A stretch of 50,743 nt of DNA. It comes from Bradyrhizobium sacchari. GTDB taxonomy: Bacteria > Pseudomonadota > Alphaproteobacteria > Rhizobiales > Xanthobacteraceae. The position numbers were made by a program, and so were the translations under genes. The DNA is taken from positions 3,885 through 54,627 of the forward strand of contig NZ_LWIG01000047.1 in NCBI RefSeq assembly GCF_002068095.1, given 5' to 3'. The first letter of the stretch is position 1; the number at the start of each line of letters is the position of its first letter. The notes under the pieces were generated by a model. That model did not search any database, had not been told where the DNA came from, and saw only the letters and a program-made list of their open reading frames with translations. Positions 1 through 9,386 of this stretch are shown one piece after another.

Positions 1-186
1 GGCGGGAGCACGATCAGGCGAACTAGACTTGCTTTCATCAGACGGATCGAGATTCAAATCCTCGAGGCGCCGTTCAAAATCACCGTGCTCCCCCGCGTTG
101 TCCCCTCGCTGCGCGGTCCGCTCTTGCACGACGGCGTACTCCCGCATCCAGGCTCCTGCATCGAAGAATGGGTCAATCGGATCCAC
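1..186 (-). CDS. N-terminal part of a putative type III effector, runs off left edge
   Basis: An open frame of 62 codons reads leftwards from a GTG at 186 to the window edge without a stop. It begins MDPIDPFFDAGAWMREY and then becomes charged and Ser/Asp/Glu-rich, as effector N-termini often are. The GTG is chosen because AGGAG lies 6 bases upstream and because a tts box (271-300) sits 85 bases upstream, about the spacing seen for the other tts-driven genes here. An alternative in-frame ATG is 13 codons further in. The opening MDP resembles the NopM-like protein starting at 3540 (MDPFEAGQ), but the rest does not. I do not recognise the family. The effector role is inferred from the promoter box and composition only. 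Confidence 0.5.
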   Translation of the reverse strand, partial: MDPIDPFFDAGAWMREYAVVQERTAQRGDNAGEHGDFERRLEDLNLDPSDESKSSSPDRAPA

Positions 187-270
187 CCTGCTCTCCTATG
201 TTTGTATAGGCCCTACAGCAATTGGTACGGCCTGGTAGCAGATCGTCTCGCAAGAAACAGATTGTGGATT

Positions 271-300
271 GTTGTAGCCACAACCTTTCGAAAAGCTGAC
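271..300 (-). promoter_or_regulatory. tts box (TtsI-binding promoter element)
   Basis: On the minus strand the sequence reads GTCAGCTTTTCGAAAGGTTG, an almost perfect match to the rhizobial tts-box core. It points left, towards the effector frame starting at 186. Confidence 0.85.
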
Positions 301-1116
301 GAGATCAGGATAATGCTGCGCGAGTGACGGCCTCGCACGGGCCCGCCTGGCGGCAGGACGGGTCGTTCCAATTTTTTCGTACCTCTTCACTCTTGTTCCA
401 GTCGACGAAATTCGTCGACCGGTATTACCAATGGATCGCCCCGTCGATCGTGCGAGGAATTCAAGCATCACGGCGGGGCTCACTCAGCCGCGATCAGCCT
501 CCAATGGATATGCGTAACGAGCATCTTCCCGTCCTTCGCACAGCTTTGGCGTAAGCTGTCATTTTTCAGGTAGCCTTTGATGACCGACAAATAGTTTTCT
601 TGCATGCCGGCAGGCGTTCTCTCGTGACTTCGACTTCCACTTTTTGCCCAAGTATGAGTTTGGCGGGCTTGCTCGGCAATGGGAGAGCCGACAGGCTTCA
701 TTCGCTGACTTCGATCGGCCGCAGTCTTTGACCGGAGGGCCGCAAGACTTATCGCGCAGTCACTATCAATATGAGTTTGGGTCGTTACCGCGCACTTTAC
801 CTTGAACATTACTCCCTCGCCAATTCGAGCTGCCTCGCTGGGCAGCGCTTATGGAAGCGATGATTCACGCTGCGCCGTCTTGGTCTCCTCAGCCACTTTC
901 GACTGTCGAGCTCTCGTTCGACGGGGCTTCGAGCGGACGCAGATAGGCCTCACCTTACGCGCCAGTTTTCATCGCTCGGCAAGACCGGAAGGGACTGATC
1001 GACGGCAGCGCACTTTCAAAATGCAAAAGGCTTGGCAGCGATTGGCGAGACTTCATCATCAATATTTACCCGCAGCCGCGGAGCAATGATAAATATCCCT
1101 GCGGCGGTTTGAGACC
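301..1116. other. No convincing gene; one perfect palindrome
   Basis: Short overlapping frames occur on both strands, but none has a recognisable product or a good ribosome binding site. The only clear structure is the inverted repeat at 401-419. Confidence 0.5.
401..419. repeat. Perfect 9-bp inverted repeat, operator-like
   Basis: GTCGACGAA-A-TTCGTCGAC: two perfect 9-base arms separated by one base. It is too tight for a terminator hairpin and has no T-run. It could be a binding site for a dimeric regulator; no adjacent gene identifies it. Confidence 0.5.
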
Positions 1117-2839
1117 TCATAATTCGAGACCGCCACGCTGGGCCAGGACACGGTGCATGACCTCGCGTTTAATCTCGCTGGCGAGCTCGCTTCGGACTTG
1201 GGCTCCGAGCACCCGCTCGGCGTCCGGATCGCCTAGAAGGCCATGCTCGGCCAGTCGCTGATTCAAGCGGGTTTGAAACTCCTCGTCCATGGCTTCAATG
1301 AGCCGGTCTTGCATCGCTTCATATTCAGCAGGAGCAATTCGCCTCAGCACCGTCTCCCAGGGTTGCCAGCGGGTTGCCATGTAGTCAGTAAACTGGTTCG
1401 CTTCTTGCTCGCGAACCGACTCCAGTGCGCGCGCCGCATCATCGGCTGTCACGTGAGAAATCGTAAGAAAGCGCATGTCTGGGGCGACGTGAATCAGCTC
1501 CAGCGGCTCGCGCAGAAGATGTTGATACGCCAAGTAGACTTCGACGTCGTCTACGTTCGAGCCAAGGGTCACGGGCGAGTTGACCCTGTCGCGCGCGATC
1601 CCGTCCAGTGCATCCAGGCGGAATGCAACGCGGCCGCGCTGGATCAGTTCGCCGAGCCTATCATCATACACCCCCTCCTCAACGTCAGCATTGAAGCGCG
1701 CAGCCCGCATGCCGTTCCAGTGCAGAGTAACGCGGTCCTCGCAGCTCGCGTTGGCCTCGGAAGCCTGCGTGAAAAACTGTTCGCGCAATCTCGGATTGGT
1801 CGCCGCCTGCCGCAGATCATCCGCCACGGTCTGCCGAAACTCGTCACTGCCATAATTGACGGTGCCGCGTAGCCGATCTAGGAACCGGGCGTAGTCCTGG
1901 GCGCCAGGCTCATCCGCAAAGTGCTGCCATTCGGCGAGCGTCGCCCGATCGTCCCCTAGCCAGTGCGCGGCAGCCTCGTACAGAGGCAGCGGCCTAAGAT
2001 GCGGCGTCGCGAGGTGAGCGCGGACCTCGTCCGGGAACGGATTATCACCAAACTCCAGGTTCAGCAGCGGACGGCTCAAACTTCCCGGTAGGAGGTCCTC
2101 AGGCAGGCTGGTCAGCCGGTTACTGCTGAGATCGATCGATTGAAGCTCGCTCGGAAGGCTTTCAGGGAGGTTGGCCAATTGATTGCTGCTGACATCCAGT
2201 TCAACGAGACGCCATGGGAGGGACTCGGGAAGCTCCGTCAGCTGATTGCCACTAACCGCGATGCGAGGTGAGGCTGCTCGGGAGAGCGTCGGGCAGGCTA
2301 CTCAGTCGGTTGTTGTTTGCGTTCAGGATTCCCAGCTCCGCTGGTAGGCTGTCTGGCAGACTGGTCAACCTGTTATCGCTCACCTCTAGGCGATAGAGGG
2401 TCGCCGGAAGAGCGTCCGGCAAACTGGTTAAGCGGTTGTGGCTCACAAAGAGCTCGTGGAGACCGGGTGGAAGGCCGGCGGGCAGGCTGCCTAGCTCATT
2501 GTGCATGGCGCGGAGGTTCAGCAGCCTCGGCGCCAGGGCGTCGGGCAAAGCGATTAAGGACAGAGATGACAAATCGACCGCGTTCGAGCGCATGTTGTCC
2601 GCAGCCCTGATTCGCGAGCGCCCCTGTCGCCTGTTCTCGGCTTCGCCCTGCCCCTCTTCGGCAACCCAGTCGTCCAGGATTCGTGCGCGCGCGGAGGCCG
2701 GGGTCCGATACCCTGTCAAGCCTTCGACCAAATTCGCGAGGGCACGGTTGAAGCCGCCGAGGTAGCTTTCCCGCTCCGCTTCTTCAAAAGTGTCCGGGGC
2801 GGACCCTGCGCTCCGCTGCGTCTGTCCTGTGTCCATCAT
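1117..2839 (-). pseudogene. nopM: NopM/IpaH-like LRR E3 ubiquitin ligase, one frameshift
   Basis: Type III effectors of this family carry LRRs followed by a NEL domain that transfers ubiquitin through a cysteine. The gene starts at ATG 2839 (or 2836) behind GGAGA. It encodes an N-terminal segment, about eight 20-residue LRRs of the NRLTSLPDxLPxxL type, and a NEL domain with the catalytic CED motif (plus-strand codon 1741-1743). The reading frame breaks near 2266: one frame ends SSLTSHRG-stop, while a second frame continues the repeat perfectly (RIAVSGNQLTELPESL). Removing one base there restores a 20-residue repeat, so a single-base insertion is indicated. Corrected length is about 613 residues. 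A tts box lies at 3086-3116. The break could be a real mutation or a sequencing error. Confidence 0.85.
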
Positions 2840-3085
2840 CTTTCTCCGTTGTCGGAAACTTGAAGAATACGCCTGCCGCTGCGCACGCCTACGAAGCAGG
2901 AGATTGCCCGCTGCCGCAATAATCATTCGAGCGAGCGCACCTGGGCCGCGGCGGCCCACTCCTGGTCGAAGCGGACAGCTTCACAGGAGGTCGAGGCCGC
3001 GAATGGATCGATGCTGCTGCAACGTTTGCTGCCATTTCGTTGGGCGGACAGATCCGGAAGGACCGCCAACGCGAAAGCGTTCTGC

Positions 3086-3116
3086 TCCTAGCACGGTCAC
3101 CTGTCGAATAGCTGAC
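3086..3116 (-). promoter_or_regulatory. tts box upstream of frameshifted nopM-like gene
   Basis: Minus strand GTCAGCTATTCGACAGGTGA matches the tts core with a few changes. It lies about 247 bases before the ATG at 2839. It is divergent from the box at 3456-3487, so the two nopM-like genes form a back-to-back pair. Confidence 0.65.
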
Positions 3117-3455
3117 GAGCCTCGCTGCTGAACACCCGAGTCGCTCGGTTTATCACCAGTGGGAAATACCCGCGTGGCACCGATTGCCTCGGCACGTGAA
3201 AGGACCGCCGCGGAGTTGAGCGTTCGAGCGACTGCCGCTCTTCCACTCCGCCGAAAAGGCTTCAGTGCCTGCCATTGAGATATCCCACCATCGGCGCGCT
3301 GGGCGCGGCGTTTAAGCTGCTGCGCACCAGTTAGATGCGGGAAACGTTGAAGGTGGGATGTAACTACCCGCGACCGCGATCAATTCCTTGCTCCTAAGCG
3401 TTTTACCGAATTCTGCCGGCTTCGGTGCCATCGCTGTCCTTACGGCGATAGGGCT

Positions 3456-3487
3456 GTCAGCTTGTCGAAAGATAAGTGTCCTAGGTC
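3456..3487 (+). promoter_or_regulatory. tts box upstream of nopM-like gene
   Basis: GTCAGCTTGTCGAAAGATAA on the plus strand is a near-canonical tts box. It ends 53 bases before the ATG at 3540. Confidence 0.9.
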
Positions 3488-3539
3488 CTAGAGCGCGTTG
3501 TCACGGGCTGGGCTGGCTCAGTGTCGTAAGGGGAGTGGA

Positions 3540-5363
3540 ATGGATCCTTTTGAGGCAGGACAGATTCGGCGCGGCGGAGGCATTCCTTCTGCATCTTCCC
3601 AACAAGAGGGGGCGGAAGACGGCGGGGCGGCACAATGGGATGCATTCGTGACGGACTTCGCAGCAAACTCCGGCCATTCAACCCATGCGGCCGAACAAGC
3701 CGAGGCGCTCGAAAATTGGGCTGCCGAACCGAACGTGGGTCCGCTCGAGGACCGGGAAGAAGCGGCAAGGCAGGTAAATGCCCTCGGTGAAGACGCAATA
3801 CTAAGTCTGGAGTCGCTGTCCCTTACCAGCCTGCCCAGACTTCCAAGCGAAATCGTCGTGCTCGACGTCCCCTTCAATCGCCTTACCAATCTGCCTGACG
3901 AACTCCCGGCTTCGCTCCAGCGTCTTGATGTCAGTGGCAATCAGCTCAGCAGCCTGCCCGCGCTCCCGAGCGGGCTCAGAGGCCTCGACGTGAACTCCAA
4001 CCGGCTGGAGAGCCTACCTGCCGTCCTGCCTGCCAGCCTCCAATTTCTTTCCGCCAACCACAATCGGTTGCTGAACCTACCCGACCCCCTCCCTGCTTCG
4101 CTCCAATTTCTCCACGTCAGCCACAATCAGCTCACGAGCCTGCCGATTGCACTCCCTGCTATGCTCGCGTTTCTCGACGTCAGCGAAAATCAACTGGTCG
4201 ATCTGCCGGCGGCTCTCCCAGCTTCGCTCGAGTTTCTCGACGTAAGCCAAAACCATTTGACGAGTTTGCCTGAGGACCTGCTGATGGGGTTCGGCGCTGG
4301 TGCCACAATAGTTCTGACTGATAATCCGCTGTCTGAGCAGGTGCTGACGAACCTGAGCACAGTCGTAAGTGCGGAGGGTTATGTCGGTCCGACTGTCCAC
4401 CTTTCGCACGACAACGAAAGTGAATCGTCCGAGACAGACGATGAACAGGCCGATGCGCTCGCTGAAACAGTTGCAGAATGGCTCAAGGCCAATCCACAGG
4501 AGGGCGATCGGGAGGTGCTTGCCGCTTGGCAGAACTTTGCAGAAGAGCCGGGCGCTCAGGAATACGGGCTTTTCCTCGGCAAGCTGTTCGACTCCGTCAA
4601 CTCTGGCAATGAAGGATTCCGGCAATCGGTAGCTAATGATCTGCGGCAGGCGGCAAAAGACCCGCGTTTGCGTGCGCAGTACTTTCAACTGGCTTGGGAC
4701 GCGAACCAAAGCTGCGAGGACCGCAGAACATTAACCTGGAACGGCATGCAGGCCTCCCGCCTCATCGCGGACGTCGAGAACGGCCTCTATGACAACAAGG
4801 CGCGGCTTGCTGATCTCGTCGATTTGGGGCGTGTCATGTTCCGCTTGGACGCGCTCGAGGCGATTGCGCGCGATAAGGCTCACTCGCTGGCCTCGGTCGA
4901 CAACGCCGAAGACATCGATGCCATTGAGGTCTTCCTTGCCTATCAGAACAAGCTGCGCGAGCGGCTCGGACTGCAACACGTCGCGCCTGACATGCACTTC
5001 TTTGAGGTCTCCGGCGTCACCGACTCTGACATTGACAGGGCAGAGACATCCGTGCGGGACAGGGAGGCGGCCGAATTTGCCGACTATTTGGCAATGGACT
5101 GGCAGCCTTGGGACGATGTGGTGCGTCGCATCGCACCTGAAGATCACGCCAAGACGCAGGACCAGCTCATTGATGCAATGGAAAAGGAGTTCGACAGCCG
5201 GCTGGAGCAACAGCTCGCCGACCAAGGCTTGACCGGGGCTGAAGCTGGCCTCGTCGAAGATGCCAAGCGAGTGTTGGGTCCCGCAGTTCGCAAAGAGATC
5301 GCCCGTGAGATCAAGGGCGCTCTAAGAGACAAGGTGCTTAATGAGCACGGTCTCACGCTCTGA
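3540..5363 (+). CDS. nopM: NopM/IpaH-like type III effector, LRR + NEL E3 ubiquitin ligase
   Basis: An intact 607-residue protein. In this family the LRRs select a host target and the NEL domain transfers ubiquitin from a host E2 via a cysteine thioester inside the plant cell. Visible order: Gly/Ser/Glu-rich secretion region (about 1-95), about eight 20-residue LRRs (about 100-260) and a NEL domain (about 310-607) with the catalytic CED motif at Cys392 followed by TLTWNGMQ. The ATG at 3540 is preferred over an upstream frame start at 3498 because AAGGGGAG precedes it and the tts box ends 53 bases upstream. It is divergent from the frameshifted paralogue ending at 1117. No signal peptide, as expected for type III export. 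Confidence 0.93.
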   Translation: MDPFEAGQIRRGGGIPSASSQQEGAEDGGAAQWDAFVTDFAANSGHSTHAAEQAEALENWAAEPNVGPLEDREEAARQVNALGEDAILSLESLSLTSLPRLPSEIVVLDVPFNRLTNLPDELPASLQRLDVSGNQLSSLPALPSGLRGLDVNSNRLESLPAVLPASLQFLSANHNRLLNLPDPLPASLQFLHVSHNQLTSLPIALPAMLAFLDVSENQLVDLPAALPASLEFLDVSQNHLTSLPEDLLMGFGAGATIVLTDNPLSEQVLTNLSTVVSAEGYVGPTVHLSHDNESESSETDDEQADALAETVAEWLKANPQEGDREVLAAWQNFAEEPGAQEYGLFLGKLFDSVNSGNEGFRQSVANDLRQAAKDPRLRAQYFQLAWDANQSCEDRRTLTWNGMQASRLIADVENGLYDNKARLADLVDLGRVMFRLDALEAIARDKAHSLASVDNAEDIDAIEVFLAYQNKLRERLGLQHVAPDMHFFEVSGVTDSDIDRAETSVRDREAAEFADYLAMDWQPWDDVVRRIAPEDHAKTQDQLIDAMEKEFDSRLEQQLADQGLTGAEAGLVEDAKRVLGPAVRKEIAREIKGALRDKVLNEHGLTL

Positions 5364-5734
5364 AGCCGCGGTTGCCGTAGGGTGGCGCTAATTCCTCTGC
5401 CGCTCCTCTGGTGCGCCGGTTGGTGGCCCAGAGGAACGCGTAATGCGCAGCGAGTGCAGCGGAGCGCAGATTGAAAAACCAGCGTTGCCCCTCTCTATTA
5501 CGCTGCCGCTTGATGTGGGTCAGGTTGACGCTTGGGCAGACTGGCTGCTAGCTCTCAACTGAGCCTCCTATGTGCCAGAACTGGATCGTCACCGATACCA
5601 ACTCTCACTAAGGGGCACCCCGTCCAGGTTTATCGGCCAAGCCTGCAATGATAAGAGAAAATTCAAGCCGGCTTATTCGCGCGCGTTTCGATCTCCACGC
5701 ATCGGCCCATCAAATCGTTACACGAGTCTGGGAC

Positions 5735-6042
5735 ATCGAGCATAGTAGGTCGTCAACCATGTGTTGGTATTCTTGCTCCACGATGGTTCGGGACTCTCCT
5801 TCGGGGACACGCTTCAAGGTACCGCCGATAGCACCGCGATAATCGATGACAGATCACGCAGCGTCCTCTTCTGAGAGACACCGCGGCTTCTGTTCTGCGA
5901 CAATCGCAGACGGCTTCCGGTCTTTCAACGCCTTCTCTGCAATACCGACATCGTCCAAATCGCACGAGATCGTCCGATGGCGCGCAATGCGCCCGCCTTT
6001 CAATTCGCCCTGAACGCAAAAGACATGAATCGCGGTAGCCAT
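5735..6042 (-). pseudogene. Unrecognised coding remnant with in-frame stop
   Basis: A minus-strand frame from 6042 (MATAIHVFCVQGELKGGRI...) meets TGA at 5854-5856. It continues in the same frame with protein-like sequence (SVIDYRGAIGGTLKRVPEGE and beyond) to about 5735. The continuity across the stop suggests a decayed gene rather than noise. I do not recognise the family. Confidence 0.35.
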
Positions 6043-6111
6043 CGGTACGCTCTGCCTTCATCATCTTCGGCTTGGCCGCCGGAAATTTCAATCGCAGGGG
6101 ACTTTATTGTA

Positions 6112-6127
6112 GGCCAATCGATTGGCC
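6112..6127. repeat. Perfect 16-bp palindrome
   Basis: GGCCAATCGATTGGCC is its own reverse complement. It is possibly a regulator site or chance; no neighbouring gene explains it. Confidence 0.4.
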
Positions 6128-6393
6128 ACCCTTGTAGGCAGAGGGCTGGCGCGAGCTGATGGCGACCTGAACCAAAAACGACAATCTTCCCATTCCATGT
6201 GCGTACTCTCCTCGCCAAGTGGCGCTTTGGACGCGATCAGGTACCTATTGTCGGCAGCTGCTGCCCTCGCCCCTATTAGGCTCTTGTTCGTCGGTCGCGC
6301 ATCCCAAGAGGCTCGGCCGGGAAAATACGTCCGGTTAAAGTAAAGGGGCCTCACGCACTCAAGCACCGCTTCATTAGGAGCGTCAAAGCTTTT

Positions 6394-8073
6394 CTAAGCC
6401 GCCGCTACCGTGGCCAAAAATCTCTGCACCTCCAATTTCAGACGATTGCTATCTTCCGCTAGGGACTTGGCAGCGGCAAGCACCTGTGTTGACGCAGTGC
6501 CCGTCTGATCCGCACAGCGATTAACTTCGGCGATATTTGAGGCGACCTGGCTCGCACCAATTGCCGCCTGCTGCACGTTCCGAGCAATCTCTTGGTTTGC
6601 AGCGCCTTGTTCTTCCACAGCAGACGCGATGGCCGAACAAATTTCTGAGATTCGGCCAATGACGCCTCCGACTTCTTTGATGCTTGTGACTGATTCCTTG
6701 GTGGATGACTGAATCCCAAAAATCTGATCACTTATCTCCTTGGTGGCTTCGCGGGTCTGGTCCGCCAACGTTTTCACTTCCGAAGCAACGACCGCAAACC
6801 CTCGCCCAGCGTCTCCGGCGCGGGCTGCCTCGATTGTCGCGTTCAAGGCCAGAAGATTTGTTTGAGATGCAATAGTGTTGATGAATTGGATGACGTCACC
6901 GACCTTGCCCGCGGCCTCAGACAGAGCCAAAACGCGCTTATCAGCGCTCTCGGCTTTTCGAACGGCTTCACCGGCTATACGAGCTGACTCTTGGACTTGC
7001 CGACCAATCTCGTTCACCGAAATTGACACTTCTTCTGTGGCCGATGCAACGGACTGAACGTTTGTGGAAGCCCGTTCCGAGACCGACGCTACGGCTGTCG
7101 AAAGTCGCTGCGTCGATTCGGCAGTCTTTGCTAGTGAGAGAGCCGACGCTTCCAGCTCGGTAGACGCGGAGGAAACGGTCTCGACAATTTCCCCGATGGC
7201 CGCCTCGAACGCATCTGCAAGCCTGCGCATGTCAGACTTTCGTTGCTCGGCAGCGATACGATCCTGGACCAGCTTGGCCTCGGTTTCCGCCTCCGCCTTC
7301 TCGACCGCCCTCACCTTAAACCTTTGGACCGCATTCGCAATTTCGCCGATTTCGTCCTTGCGGCGAAGTCCGTGGAGCACAACATCGAAATTGCCGTCGG
7401 CCAAGTCCAGCATCGACGCCGTCAGCTTCCGAAGCGGTTTGCTAATGCTGCGCGACGTAAACACCGAGAGCGCGAGACCCAGCAGCAAACTAAGAGCGAA
7501 AAGGATCAGGGCAATCTTTACGCCCAATCCAAGGTCTTCTTCTGCCTTCAACGCCGTGGCTTTGGAAGCCTTCTCGTAATCATTTGCAAGCGGCTCTGCG
7601 AGTTCGTCAACCCGACCTCCGGCCGCGAGCGCCGAAATTAGCGCTGATCTCGCTTCGGGCGAATCCAGCCCGCTATTCTTTCCTCTAAAATCCTTCAGCG
7701 CGGACACCTTTGTTTCATCGTCCCCGACAGCTTTTTTGAGATCCCGCACTCGCGCCTGGCGCCCCAAGTCCTTAGTGTCGGCAGCGAGCTCATCAAGCTG
7801 TGCAAATGTTCGCTTATAGCTTTCTGCGGTCTTCTGCCAGTGCGACGGATCATCGGTCGCCAAGGCCATCCATGCATGCATTCGGGCTTCAAATACGTAT
7901 TTCTGGATGCGCTCGTCTTTGGCCACGTGGTCTTTCTGACGCACCACGGTTGCCAACGATCCGCTCGTGCTCCGGGAGGCATGGATCGAGTACCCGCCAA
8001 TTGCGACGGTCATCAGAAGGAGCAATCCGAAACCGGTCATCAATCGTCCGGTGATTTTGATGTTTGAAAACAC
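6394..8073 (-). CDS. Methyl-accepting chemotaxis protein
   Basis: A membrane chemoreceptor that signals through CheA/CheW. From the GTG at 8073 the 559-residue protein has a first membrane helix at about 10-30, a helical periplasmic sensor of about 150 residues, a second helix at about 183-205, a HAMP domain (about 206-258) and a long cytoplasmic signalling coiled coil. The coil contains the conserved hairpin tip (IASQTNLLALNATIEAARAG). The frame is open upstream to 8376, but that extension looks unlike a receptor N-terminus; the first helix begins right after VFSNIKITGR, so the GTG start is preferred despite a weak ribosome site. There is no C-terminal CheR/CheB-tethering pentapeptide (it ends FLATVAAA). 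Ligand unknown. Confidence 0.92.
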   Translation of the reverse strand: MFSNIKITGRLMTGFGLLLLMTVAIGGYSIHASRSTSGSLATVVRQKDHVAKDERIQKYVFEARMHAWMALATDDPSHWQKTAESYKRTFAQLDELAADTKDLGRQARVRDLKKAVGDDETKVSALKDFRGKNSGLDSPEARSALISALAAGGRVDELAEPLANDYEKASKATALKAEEDLGLGVKIALILFALSLLLGLALSVFTSRSISKPLRKLTASMLDLADGNFDVVLHGLRRKDEIGEIANAVQRFKVRAVEKAEAETEAKLVQDRIAAEQRKSDMRRLADAFEAAIGEIVETVSSASTELEASALSLAKTAESTQRLSTAVASVSERASTNVQSVASATEEVSISVNEIGRQVQESARIAGEAVRKAESADKRVLALSEAAGKVGDVIQFINTIASQTNLLALNATIEAARAGDAGRGFAVVASEVKTLADQTREATKEISDQIFGIQSSTKESVTSIKEVGGVIGRISEICSAIASAVEEQGAANQEIARNVQQAAIGASQVASNIAEVNRCADQTGTASTQVLAAAKSLAEDSNRLKLEVQRFLATVAAA

Positions 8074-8155
8074 TGTTATGCTCTCTGCTAAAGAAAGGCC
8101 GGCGTGCCTCGAAATTCTTGTGCGAGACGGGATCGTCCGGCTAGGAATGTCAACG

Positions 8156-8491
8156 CTAAAGACTGGAAGATTTTCTCTTGGCGAGAGCAAGCTCTCGCTC
8201 GATTGAATTGAGATCGGCTTCCAGCCTGGCCCTCGCTGAAGCATCGGCAATTTTGTGTATGGCCGCTCGTATCTGACGATGGTTCTGCTCCAGCGTGGCG
8301 ATGGCACGCCTAATCGTGAGCTTGGCGTTTGCGCGGGCGGCCTTGAGCCGTTGATTTGCAGCTCGACCGGAATCACATGGCATCGCGGACGGCGTTAGTG
8401 GCGTGTCACGCTTACCAAGCGCCAGCGTTCGTAGAGGCTCAGTGCCCCGCATTGGCGCACCAGCTCGACGAAACTCCACAACATTGAGCAT
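8156..8491 (-). CDS. Small coiled-coil hypothetical protein
   Basis: A 111-residue frame, 82 bases upstream of the chemoreceptor and in the same direction. The C-terminal 60 residues are Ala/Arg/Glu-rich with heptad-like spacing (LEQNHRQIRAAIHKIADASA), predicting a coiled coil. The ATG at 8491 has CGAGG 6 bases upstream. Co-transcription with the receptor is possible. No family recognised. Confidence 0.45.
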   Translation of the reverse strand: MLNVVEFRRAGAPMRGTEPLRTLALGKRDTPLTPSAMPCDSGRAANQRLKAARANAKLTIRRAIATLEQNHRQIRAAIHKIADASARARLEADLNSIERELALAKRKSSSL

Positions 8492-9386
8492 TTCAAACCT
8501 CGACCAGAGTGTCCAAGATTACGCGCGCAGTCATGCTCTACGGACAAATCGACATACATGCGCAGCGACCGCGTTTGCGTCGGTTGTATGTCGGTCGAAG
8601 TTAACAAATTTCTTTAAATGCAGTTCGTTCGCTTTGCGGGCACGAACGACCGACGGCATACATCGTTTTAAATTTGCGGAGTGCATTTGCACCACGAACG
8701 CTGAATTACGGCGCCAAGCCCTCGAGCCACGCAGAAAATCCTCAAGGCGGGCGGCAGAAACGCACTGAGAACGCAGTGCGGGATCTGGAGCGCACATCGC
8801 TTGGGTTGAGGCCGTTGATCCGGCCGCAAACGATCGCACAAAAAAATATGTTGCCGACCGGCAGTCGACGAAAGCTAAACCTTGCCTGACACATTCGGGT
8901 GGAAAGTCGGCGATCGTTCGAAGCAGCCCGAACGACGGCTCGACAATAGAGCTTATCGCCGACGTGACCTGCATGGTCGCGATCTCGAGCGCTCAACTGT
9001 CTCTTCAGTGAAGACGTTACAGACCCCCGCTTGGCAGCTGCTGCGTGTGGCCATGGACCGCGACGGCCACCTCTTCAAGTCTGAAGATCATAGGGAACAG
9101 ATGGACGCCATCGCCGCCAAAACTTTTCGGCTAGACCAATGATGACATCCACATCGATCGCAAGGACGACGCTCGGTTCGGTGAATGGCTTGAGCTAGGG
9201 GATACCTTAGGCACAAGTTGAAGAACTGCAGGAGTTCGCGGCGAGTGATGGAGCATCTTAACGAGCTCTTATAAACGCGCACGAGCCGAAGCGCTGCCCC
9301 CGCACTGCTCCGGCGGTTTCGTTACTCCACACCACTCTTATCTTCGCGATAGTCCGCTCATTCACCCGAGCGTCGCCGTGGCCCCT
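8492..9386. other. No recognisable gene
   Basis: Several overlapping short frames on both strands with no conserved motif or good start. I see nothing firm here. Confidence 0.45.

Larger units (their letters stand above)
5364..6393. other. Degraded intergenic region
   Basis: No intact gene. It holds a decayed minus-strand coding remnant (about 5735-6042) and a 16-base palindrome at 6112-6127. Confidence 0.5.
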
